Shown: piece by piece, positions 1 through 5,101 of the stretch
Layout: each line of letters starts with the position of its first letter
Position numbering within the stretch: the stretch's first letter is position 1
Source: Acidobacteriaceae bacterium
GTDB taxonomy: Bacteria > Acidobacteriota > Terriglobia > Bryobacterales > Bryobacteraceae
Length of the DNA stretch: 5,101 nucleotides
NCBI GenBank assembly: GCA_019246575.1
Contig: JAFAQG010000808.1
Span: 1-5,101 of the forward strand
Direction: 5' to 3'
Notes under the pieces: model-generated
What the model saw: the letters and a program-made list of their open reading frames with translations, nothing else
Databases searched by the model: none
What the model was told of the DNA's origin: nothing
Program-made: the position numbers and the translations under genes

Positions 1-558
1 GGCGTCAATTGGACCTATGTGAAAGACACGCCCTCGCTGAATCTGCTCACCGAAAAACCCGATCACCGGTGCGATGTTTGCAGCAGATTCCGCCGCCGCG
101 CTGTCTACGAAATCGCGCGCAAACTCGGTGCGAACGTCATCGCGTTAGGCCATACCGCCGACGACTTCTGCGAAGCGTTTCTTCGCAACGCGATGTTCAC
201 CGGCCGCATCAGCGCCCTTCCCGCTGTCACCTGGTCTCGCAAGCGCGAATTCCGCCTTATCCGTCCGCTGGTCTACGTAACCGAAGACCTGACGCGCGCC
301 TTTGCCGCTAACCTTGGCGCACCCGTGATCCCCTGCGGTTGCTCACAACGGACCGGCACTGTCCGCCGTGGCCTTCGTGAAATCTTCGCCGAGCTGGAGG
401 CGACGCACCCCTTCTTGAAGGAAAACCTCCTTTCCGCCATGGCAAACATCGACACCGCGCGCCTCCTCGACCCCCGGTTTCTCGACCTCGACAACGCCCC
501 GGAAGCAGATACCCTATTCCCGTCGCACGAATTAGTCACGCTCGCTCACCCATTCTGA
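1..558 (+). CDS. TtcA-like tRNA thiolation ATPase, C-terminal part (5' truncated by window)
   Basis: The open frame runs from base 1 to a TGA at 556-558 and gives 185 residues with no start, so the gene begins upstream. Visible in the fragment are a CxxC pair (C24, C27) in the context CDVCSRFRRR, then GHTADDFCEAFLRN (50-63), matching the GHxxDDxxExxxxN motif of the adenine-nucleotide alpha-hydrolase (PP-loop) superfamily, and a further cysteine cluster PCGCSQ (111-116). This order matches TtcA, which makes 2-thiocytidine at position 32 of tRNA using ATP and a [4Fe-4S] cluster held by three cysteines. The ATP-binding SGGKDS-type loop would lie upstream of base 1 and cannot be checked. The third cysteine site is one residue shorter than the PCxxCGSQ I remember for TtcA, so a TtcA-related enzyme with another target (TtuA/NcsA-like or unknown) is possible. 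The membership in the family is fairly sure; the exact substrate is not. Confidence 0.75.
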   Translation, partial: GVNWTYVKDTPSLNLLTEKPDHRCDVCSRFRRRAVYEIARKLGANVIALGHTADDFCEAFLRNAMFTGRISALPAVTWSRKREFRLIRPLVYVTEDLTRAFAANLGAPVIPCGCSQRTGTVRRGLREIFAELEATHPFLKENLLSAMANIDTARLLDPRFLDLDNAPEADTLFPSHELVTLAHPF

Positions 559-677
559 GCCGCGCGAAAGCAAGCGGTTGTGCGAAAGCGGTGCTTAGCG
601 CCTACTTTCCACCTACATTCCACTCACAAACGTGATCTTCCCGTCAATTCCTGGTAAGCTTCTAATCATCGCCTAGC
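559..677. other. Intergenic region between the TtcA-like gene and the sigma-54 activator gene
   Basis: This 119-bp gap must hold any terminator for the first gene and any separate promoter for the activator gene. I see no convincing -35/-10 pair and no good -24/-12 element. A short imperfect hairpin (590-594 pairing with 598-602, one G-U pair, three-base loop TTA) is followed by TACTTT, but five pairs is too weak to call a terminator. The octamer GCGAAAGC occurs twice (564-571 and 582-589). There is also an 11-bp tandem repeat, listed separately. No Shine-Dalgarno-like purine run is evident directly before the ATG at 678. Confidence 0.5.
601..622. repeat. Imperfect 11-bp tandem repeat upstream of the activator gene
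   Basis: CCTACTTTCCA (601-611) is followed immediately by CCTACATTCCA (612-622), differing at one base. The period is close to one helical turn, so both copies would face the same side of the DNA, and the repeat lies 56-77 bp before the activator's start codon. It could be a pair of binding half-sites or a chance duplication. The sequence alone does not decide. Confidence 0.5.
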
Positions 678-2465
678 ATGGGTGCGGAGCTCATCGTCGT
701 CAACGGCCCTCTGGCCGGTACGCGCTATCCGCTCGTCAAGCGCGAACTCGTCATCGGCCGCGCGCCCAATTCCAACGTCGTCCTCACGGAGCCGGAGGTC
801 GGCTGGCGTCACTGCCAGGTCCGTCTTCAGGGAGATCGCTACACCGTCTGCGATCTCCGAACCTCGCTCGGTACGTACGTCAACGGTATGCGATCGGCCG
901 AACGATGGCTCGAAGATCGCGACCAGATCGGAATCGGCAAGACTGTGTTGATGTTCCGTTCGGGCGCTTCCGAAGTTCACACCGCGCCCTCTCATGAACC
1001 GGTCGAAACGAAGCCTGTTCTGCTCGCCGCCTGCTCTCTCGTGTTTTTGTTTCGTGCTTTGGCCGCCAGCATCGGAACCACACAGACTCATACTCTTCGC
1101 AATCAGATTCTGCGCCTCGTCTCCGATCTCGTCCCTAGCGAAGAAGGACTGCTGCTGCTTGGGAGCGATGTCCCGGAAATGCTGGCGCGCCTTGCCGGTT
1201 CCGTGGCGTCAGCCCCACACGACTTCGAGTCCTTCCTGCGTCGCGTCTGCGATGAGGGTGCTATCAGCGAGCCGAGCGGCCGCCTCCTCGGCGTGCCTCT
1301 TTATCTCGGCGGAGCACTCGGTGGAGCTCTCATGCTCCGTGTTCGTGAAGCTGAGACCGAAAAGCTCCCTGCCCATCTCGAAACATTGACTGCTGTGGCT
1401 TCCCTCGCTTCCGTCGGCTTCGAAGCAAACCACGAGGTCGAGACACTGAAAGCCGAAAAGCAGCTTCTCCAGGAACAGATCGGCAGCAATTCCGGCATCG
1501 TCGGGAACAGTCCTGTCATCCGGCGTCTCCTCGAACTCGTCGAACGTGTGGCTCCCCGCAACACTACCGTGTTGATCACCGGCGAGAGCGGTACCGGAAA
1601 AGAGCTGATTGCCCGCGCCATTCACGACAAGAGCCCCCGTCGCGACAGGCCGTTCATCGCGGTCAATTGCGCCGCTCTGAGCGAGACCCTTTTTGAAAGC
1701 GAGCTCTTCGGCCACGAAAAAGGCGCCTTCACCGGAGCCATCGCCCTCAAGCGCGGACGCTTCGAGCTTGCGCAGGGTGGCACAATCTTTCTCGATGAGG
1801 TCGGCGAACTGGCGTCCACGCTTCAGGCCAAGATTCTCCGCGTGCTCCAACAGCGCGAATTCGAACGCGTCGGCGGCACACAAGTACACGTACTCGATAT
1901 CCGCATCATCGCTGCCACAAACCGTGATCTGTCCGAAGATGTCCACGACGGCAAGTTCCGCGAAGATCTGTATCACCGTCTCAACGTAGTCACTTTGCAT
2001 TCGCCGCCGCTGCGCGACCGCAGAGAAGATATCCCTCTGCTCGCGCGCTACTTCCTGGAGCGCTCCGCCCAGCGCTGTGCGCGTCACGTGCAAGGCATCT
2101 CGCCCGAAGCCGAGGAACTGCTCACGCACTATTCATGGCCCGGTAACGTCCGCGAGCTCGAAAATGCAATGGAACGCGCCGTCGTGCTCGGCGTCTCCGA
2201 TTGGGTGCTTCCTGAAGACCTGCCCGAGCCGCTACTCGAGTCCGCTCCGGACGCCGATGGCACGAGCTACCACTCCTCGCTCCGGCAGACCAAGCGCGAG
2301 AAGATCCTGGACGCGTACGCTCAAGGGAAGGGCGATTACAAGCAGGCCGCCGCCATCCTCGGACTACATCCGAATTACTTGTTGCGCTTGGTTCGCAACT
2401 TGGGCATTCGCGAAGAGATCAACCGCATGCAATCGGAAACCAGCGCTATTGCAGCGTCCCGCTAG
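678..2465 (+). CDS. Sigma-54-dependent transcriptional activator (FHA-GAF-AAA+-Fis HTH)
   Basis: This 595-residue protein is a bacterial enhancer-binding protein that would use ATP hydrolysis to open promoters bound by sigma-54 RNA polymerase. An FHA-like domain (about 5-93) carries G27-R28, H45 and GTYVNG (65-70). A GAF-like region follows (about 113-250). The AAA+ domain (about 273-500) has Walker A GESGTGKE (302-309), the sigma-54-contacting GAFTGA loop (349-354), Walker B GTIFLDE (368-374), sensor I AATNRDL (412-418), the arginine-finger region [10 protein letters not shown] (427-436) and sensor [12 protein letters not shown] (487-496). A Fis-type helix-turn-helix lies at about 540-575. 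All catalytic motifs are intact, so it should be an active sigma-54 activator. There is no response-regulator receiver domain; input probably comes through FHA (Ser/Thr kinase signalling) and GAF. The start is fixed by an in-frame TAA at 663-665, making ATG 678 the first start available. Ribosome-binding sequence is weak. It probably shares a transcript with the flavoprotein gene 12 bp downstream. The target promoters are unknown. Confidence 0.95.
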   Translation: MGAELIVVNGPLAGTRYPLVKRELVIGRAPNSNVVLTEPEVGWRHCQVRLQGDRYTVCDLRTSLGTYVNGMRSAERWLEDRDQIGIGKTVLMFRSGASEVHTAPSHEPVETKPVLLAACSLVFLFRALAASIGTTQTHTLRNQILRLVSDLVPSEEGLLLLGSDVPEMLARLAGSVASAPHDFESFLRRVCDEGAISEPSGRLLGVPLYLGGALGGALMLRVREAETEKLPAHLETLTAVASLASVGFEANHEVETLKAEKQLLQEQIGSNSGIVGNSPVIRRLLELVERVAPRNTTVLITGESGTGKELIARAIHDKSPRRDRPFIAVNCAALSETLFESELFGHEKGAFTGAIALKRGRFELAQGGTIFLDEVGELASTLQAKILRVLQQREFERVGGTQVHVLDIRIIAATNRDLSEDVHDGKFREDLYHRLNVVTLHSPPLRDRREDIPLLARYFLERSAQRCARHVQGISPEAEELLTHYSWPGNVRELENAMERAVVLGVSDWVLPEDLPEPLLESAPDADGTSYHSSLRQTKREKILDAYAQGKGDYKQAAAILGLHPNYLLRLVRNLGIREEINRMQSETSAIAASR

Positions 2466-2477
2466 GCCCGCTTCCCG

Positions 2478-3806
2478 GTGAACATCGAGTACACAACCTG
2501 CTGTATCGTTGGCGGCGGCCCGGCCGGCATGATGATGGGTTACCTGCTTGCCCGGGCCGGCGTCGACGTGAGCGTTCTTGAAAAGCATGGCGATTTTTTC
2601 CGCGATTTCCGCGGCGATACCGTTCATCCCTCAACGCTGCAATTGTTTTCGGAACTTGGTCTCGCCGAAGACCTGCTGAGGCTCCCACACCAGCGAGTTA
2701 CCACATTCAGTGCCGTCTTCGGCGATTTCGCTTTCAGAATTGCCGATTTTAGTCATCTGCCCCTGCGCTATCGCTTCGTCGCGTTCATGCCGCAATGGGA
2801 TTTCCTGAATTTTCTGGCCGAAAACGCGAGAAAGTTCCCAAATTTCCATCTCGAGATGGAGCATGAGGCCGTCGATCTGCTTTGGCGGGATTCCCGCGCC
2901 GTCGGAGTCGTCGTCAAGAGTACCGCCGGCACGCGGCACATCACGGCGGACCTGGTCGTCGGCTGCGATGGGCGCCACTCGACCGTTCGCCGCTGCGCCG
3001 GGCTTGAAATGGCCGAAGCCGGCGTGCCGATCGATGTTCTTTGGTTCCGTCTGGCGAGGCACGGAAACGAGCCCGAACGGACCTTGGGCCGCATCGACTA
3101 CGGCAAGATGCTGCTCCTGCTCAATCGCGGCGATTATTTCCAGGCCGGCTTGCTCATCCGTAAAGGCAGCTTCGAGCAGATCCAAACTGCGGGCCTACCC
3201 AGCTTCCGCGACACCGTCGCGAAGATCGCCCCTTTCCTACGCGACAGCGTCGGCGAGCTGCAGTCCTGGGATCAAGTCAAACTGCTGACCGTGCAAATCA
3301 ATCACCTGCGCCGCTGGTACCGCCCTGGGCTGCTTTGCATCGGCGATGCGGCCCACGCGATGTCGCCTGCCTGGGGCGTTGGAATCAACTACGCCATTCA
3401 GGATGCCGTTGCGGCGGCACGCATCCTCGGAGATGCCCTCCAGAATCGTCGCTCGACTGACGATTTGCTGCCACGAATCCAGAAACGGCGGGAATTTCCA
3501 GTCCGCGCCGTGCAGTTCTTGCAGGAACGCGCCCATGCCGGATTTGCAAACGTTTTTGACAACTCAGGTCCGATGCGCGCGCCCTGGCAACTGAAATTGG
3601 CCGTTCATATACCAGGGATTCAGCGCATCGTCGGCCGTGCGATTGGCATCGGCCTTCGCCCTGAGCATATTGGCAGCAGCAAGCCGAAGCGGGCCACCAA
3701 TCGCGCTTGGATTGTCGCGGGCTGCAGCATCGCAGCCGGATTGGCGCTATTGACGGCGAAAGGCGGGTTCCCCCGACCCGCCGGAGCACGCAACCGTAAC
3801 GTTTAG
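2478..3806 (+). CDS. FAD-dependent monooxygenase/oxidoreductase (PHBH/UbiH-like) with C-terminal hydrophobic tail
   Basis: The 442-residue product has the three hallmarks of class A flavoprotein monooxygenases: the N-terminal FAD-binding GxGxxG in VGGGPAG (11-17) with the ribose-contacting acid E35, the GCDG motif (162-165), and the GDAAHAMSP motif (289-297) that contacts the FAD pyrophosphate. RGDTVHPST (45-53) is also typical of this group. Members hydroxylate or oxidise aromatic or quinone-like substrates with NAD(P)H and oxygen; the substrate here cannot be read from sequence. The start is GTG 2478: the preceding in-frame stop is the TAG (2463-2465) of the upstream gene, and the next methionine (M18) would cut through the FAD motif. 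The only upstream purine run is a weak AGG at 2464-2466, suggesting coupling to the activator gene. After about residue 397, where I would expect the catalytic fold to end, a basic stretch KPKR (402-405) precedes a hydrophobic segment (411-426), so the enzyme may be anchored in the membrane by its tail. Confidence 0.9.
   Translation: MNIEYTTCCIVGGGPAGMMMGYLLARAGVDVSVLEKHGDFFRDFRGDTVHPSTLQLFSELGLAEDLLRLPHQRVTTFSAVFGDFAFRIADFSHLPLRYRFVAFMPQWDFLNFLAENARKFPNFHLEMEHEAVDLLWRDSRAVGVVVKSTAGTRHITADLVVGCDGRHSTVRRCAGLEMAEAGVPIDVLWFRLARHGNEPERTLGRIDYGKMLLLLNRGDYFQAGLLIRKGSFEQIQTAGLPSFRDTVAKIAPFLRDSVGELQSWDQVKLLTVQINHLRRWYRPGLLCIGDAAHAMSPAWGVGINYAIQDAVAAARILGDALQNRRSTDDLLPRIQKRREFPVRAVQFLQERAHAGFANVFDNSGPMRAPWQLKLAVHIPGIQRIVGRAIGIGLRPEHIGSSKPKRATNRAWIVAGCSIAAGLALLTAKGGFPRPAGARNRNV
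3720..3737. other. GC-rich inverted repeat in the 3' end of the flavoprotein gene
   Basis: GGCTGC (3720-3725) and GCAGCC (3732-3737) are perfect reverse complements separated by a six-base loop. It lies inside the coding sequence for the hydrophobic tail, 25 bp before a second, longer hairpin. No T-run follows on either strand. It could help pause transcription at this convergent gene junction, or be chance in GC-rich coding DNA. Confidence 0.35.
3762..3782 (-). terminator. Candidate weak terminator hairpin for the aroB-menG unit, inside the convergent gene
   Basis: GGCGGGT (3762-3768) and ACCCGCC (3776-3782) form a perfect seven-pair stem with a seven-base loop. Read leftwards, the hairpin starts 43 bases after the menG stop codon and is followed by TTT and then mixed sequence, so it is at best a poor intrinsic terminator. 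Read rightwards it is followed by GGAGCACG, which is not terminator-like. It is the strongest stem near the convergent junction, whose 18-bp gap holds no usable terminator itself. Confidence 0.3.
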
Positions 3807-3824
3807 CGCTACCACTGGTACCCC

Positions 3825-4574
3825 TTAGTGCGAGGCTTTAGTTCCCACGTGTAGCGCCGCAATCCCGCCCGTCAGTAACTCGTAGCTAGTGTCCGCGAAC
3901 CCTGCCTCCGTCATCATGTCGCGCAGCTCGGCGGCCTGAGGAAACTTTCGGATCGAATCCGGCAGATACGTATAAGCTTCACGCGATCCGGAAACGATTG
4001 TTCCAATCGCCGGCAGCACCACACCCGCATAGAATCCGTATGCCGTTTTCATGAACGCGCCACGTGGATGCGAGAACTCGAGCAGCGCCAGTACACCGCG
4101 CCCGCGCAGCACTCGATACAGCTCGTGTAATCCCGCCTCGTAATTCGCCAGGTTGCGGAACCCGAAGGCAATCGAGATCGCATCCAGACTTTCATCGGGG
4201 AACGGAAGTCGCAGCGCATCCGCCTCGAATAGCCATGGCTCAAAACCCTTCTGCTGAATCTTCCGTTTGGCAGCAACCAGCATCGGATGGCAGAAGTCCG
4301 CTCCCATCACGGCGGTGCGCGACACGCTCTGAAGCTCAATCAGCACATCGCCGGTTCCACAACATAGATCCAGCACGCGTCCATCCGGCCGCTCGAGCAC
4401 CGGCCGCAATCGCCTCATCAGCGCTTTCCGCCACCCGCGGTCGATGTTGAATGAGAGCAGGTGGTTCAGGAAGTCGTACTTCGGCGCAACTTCCGCAAAC
4501 ATCGTCTGCACCCATCGCGCGGCCTCGTGTTCGCCCACTGCTCCGGGTGGAGTTGTTCCGCGAACGGGCTTCAC
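3825..4574 (-). CDS. menG: Demethylmenaquinone/ubiquinone C-methyltransferase (MenG/UbiE)
   Basis: This enzyme transfers a methyl group from S-adenosylmethionine to the quinone ring in the last step of menaquinone synthesis (or a late step of ubiquinone synthesis). The 249-residue product is close to E. coli UbiE (about 251). It shows the family signature YDFLNHLLSFNIDRGWRK (33-50), the SAM-binding motif VLDLCCGTGD (67-76), the acidic strand end GADF (91-94), AFGFRNLANY (136-145) and the C-terminal YTYLPDSIRKFP (201-212). All expected motifs are present. The start is GTG at 4574-4572; no better upstream start is seen before the frame runs into aroB, and GGA (4584-4586) gives a modest ribosome site. 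The GTG overlaps the aroB stop by four bases (GTGA), so translation is probably coupled to aroB. The quinone type is not decidable from sequence; with no other ubi genes visible, menaquinone is the more likely product. Confidence 0.95.
   Translation of the reverse strand: MKPVRGTTPPGAVGEHEAARWVQTMFAEVAPKYDFLNHLLSFNIDRGWRKALMRRLRPVLERPDGRVLDLCCGTGDVLIELQSVSRTAVMGADFCHPMLVAAKRKIQQKGFEPWLFEADALRLPFPDESLDAISIAFGFRNLANYEAGLHELYRVLRGRGVLALLEFSHPRGAFMKTAYGFYAGVVLPAIGTIVSGSREAYTYLPDSIRKFPQAAELRDMMTEAGFADTSYELLTGGIAALHVGTKASH
4571..4574 (-). promoter_or_regulatory. GTGA stop-start overlap of aroB and menG
   Basis: On the minus strand the four bases GTGA hold both the menG start (GTG) and the aroB stop (TGA). 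This is the classic arrangement for translational coupling, where ribosomes finishing aroB reinitiate on menG. The preceding ribosome-binding sequence for menG is modest, which fits dependence on coupling. Confidence 0.8.
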
Positions 4575-5101
4575 TGCAACGTGTCCACGATCGCCTCTCG
4601 GATCACCGTCGAATCGATCCCCGAAACCACCTTGACTTCTCCGATTGCCGTCGGCAGTACGAAATGCACTTTGCCCTGCATCGTCTTCTTATCGCTCCCA
4701 AGCCGCGCAATGAGATTGTCCGCATCGAGATCGCTCGCCGGCGGAAGCGGACCGTACGCGCGTATTACGCGATCGATCGCGGCGGCATCTTCGCTCCGCA
4801 GCATACCAATTAATTCCGCGAGTCTCGTGGCCGCCAGCATTCCCCACGCGATCGCCTCGCCATGCAGAAAACGTACGTACTCGGTCTCTGCCTCGATCGC
4901 ATGACCGATGGTGTGCCCGAAATTCAGAATCCGCCGCAAGTCACTCTCGCGCTCGTCCGCCGAAACTACCTCCGCTTTGATTCGCACCGCGGCCGCAATC
5001 AGCCGGTCCACAACCTCCGACTGCATCCGAAGCACTTCTTCTCGCGAATCCGCCATCAAATGAAACAGCTCGCGATCGCGAATCACGCCGCACTTGATCA
5101 C
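4571..5101 (-). CDS. aroB: 3-dehydroquinate synthase AroB, C-terminal part (5' truncated by window)
   Basis: AroB converts DAHP to 3-dehydroquinate, the second step of the shikimate pathway, in the cytoplasm, using NAD+ and a divalent metal such as zinc. The 176 visible residues begin in the middle of the conserved AEVIK motif (VIKCGVI at 1-7); the metal-ligand glutamate of that motif falls just outside the window. Seen inside are a KAEVVSADE stretch (42-50), LRRILNFGHTIGHAIE (55-70) with the metal-binding and catalytic histidines H63 and H67, the third histidine in HGEA (80-83), and GSDKK (135-139). The C-terminal helical metal-binding half therefore looks intact. The first residue is an internal GTG valine, not a start. 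The gene ends at TGA (4573-4571), overlapping menG. Coupling with menG links supply of chorismate, the precursor of the quinone ring, with its last methylation. Confidence 0.96.
   Translation of the reverse strand: MIKCGVIRDRELFHLMADSREEVLRMQSEVVDRLIAAAVRIKAEVVSADERESDLRRILNFGHTIGHAIEAETEYVRFLHGEAIAWGMLAATRLAELIGMLRSEDAAAIDRVIRAYGPLPPASDLDADNLIARLGSDKKTMQGKVHFVLPTAIGEVKVVSGIDSTVIREAIVDTLQ
4768..4781. repeat. Perfect 14-bp palindrome CGCGATCGATCGCG within aroB
   Basis: The 14 bases read the same on both strands and contain two overlapping CGATCG hexamers. It lies in the aroB coding region and is the most striking member of a local group of CGATCG sites (4588, 4849, 4894, 5073). It could be a protein or methylase recognition site, or a result of codon choice; nothing in the protein requires it. 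Confidence 0.5.

Noticed and set aside
574..592. Possible -24/-12 sigma-54 promoter (GG at 576-577, GC at 588-589)
   Set aside because: Only the GG-N10-GC spacing fits. The CAC after the -24 GG and the TT before the -12 GC are both missing.
1011..1076. Hydrophobic stretch (residues 113-130) in the activator as a membrane segment
   Set aside because: It sits where the first helix of a GAF domain is expected, contains an arginine, and continues into an amphipathic GAF-like pattern, so a buried helix is more likely.
1778..1793. TGGCAC resembling a -24 element inside the activator gene
   Set aside because: It codes for part of the Walker B region and has no GC at the required -12 spacing.
1209..2129. 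Long minus-strand open frame (306 codons) opposite the sigma-54 activator gene
   Set aside because: The plus strand encodes an intact AAA+ protein with all motifs across the same bases. The antisense product shows no recognisable domain and such open antisense frames are expected in high-GC codon-biased genes.
2631..3185. Minus-strand open frame (184 codons) opposite the flavoprotein gene
   Set aside because: It is a shadow of the FAD-binding protein, whose motifs lie on the plus strand; no recognisable features in the antisense product.
3810..3820. Inverted repeat TACCA-C-TGGTA between the convergent genes
   Set aside because: A one-base loop cannot form a hairpin of that stem, and no T-run follows, so it is not a terminator. 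It may be a chance palindrome.
4461..4904. Plus-strand open frame (147 codons) across the menG/aroB junction
   Set aside because: It runs antisense to two well-conserved enzymes and its product is low in recognisable features.
1..5101. CRISPR arrays, tRNA or rRNA genes, insertion sequences, attachment sites
   Set aside because: None is visible. Nearly the whole window is filled by conserved housekeeping or regulatory genes with uniform composition.

Overview
The window reads as ordinary chromosomal sequence from a high-GC bacterium. A lineage in the Acidobacteriota (Solibacter/Bryobacter type) is my best guess. It rests on the protein style: a sigma-54 activator with FHA and GAF input, a RGDTVHPST-type flavoprotein, and a MenG with a GTTPPGA-like N-terminus. 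This is recognition from memory, not a search result. There are no tRNA or rRNA genes, no insertion sequences, no CRISPR array and no phage or plasmid signature.

Layout: (1) 1-558, plus strand, is the C-terminal part of a TtcA-like tRNA-thiolation ATPase; its PP-loop lies upstream of the window. (2) 559-677 is a 119-bp intergenic region with an 11-bp tandem repeat but no convincing promoter. (3) 678-2465, plus strand, is a complete sigma-54 enhancer-binding protein: FHA, GAF, AAA+ with GAFTGA, then a Fis-type helix-turn-helix. (4) 2478-3806, plus strand, is a complete FAD-dependent monooxygenase-type flavoprotein, 12 bp downstream and in the same frame, with an apparent C-terminal membrane tail. 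(5) 3825-4574, minus strand, is the menaquinone/ubiquinone methyltransferase MenG/UbiE. (6) 4571-5101, minus strand, is the C-terminal 176 residues of 3-dehydroquinate synthase AroB, whose stop overlaps the menG start in a GTGA.

How they may work together: aroB and menG form a tightly coupled leftward pair linking chorismate supply (shikimate pathway) to the final methylation of quinone. The rightward pair joins a sigma-54 activator with a redox flavoprotein, probably co-transcribed. The two units converge with only 18 bp between stop codons, and GC-rich hairpins inside the 3' end of the flavoprotein gene are the best candidates for a transcription end. The main oddities are an FHA domain missing two canonical phosphothreonine-binding residues, the flavoprotein's membrane tail, and a local cluster of CGATCG palindromes in aroB. 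I did not find a clearly new multi-gene system here.
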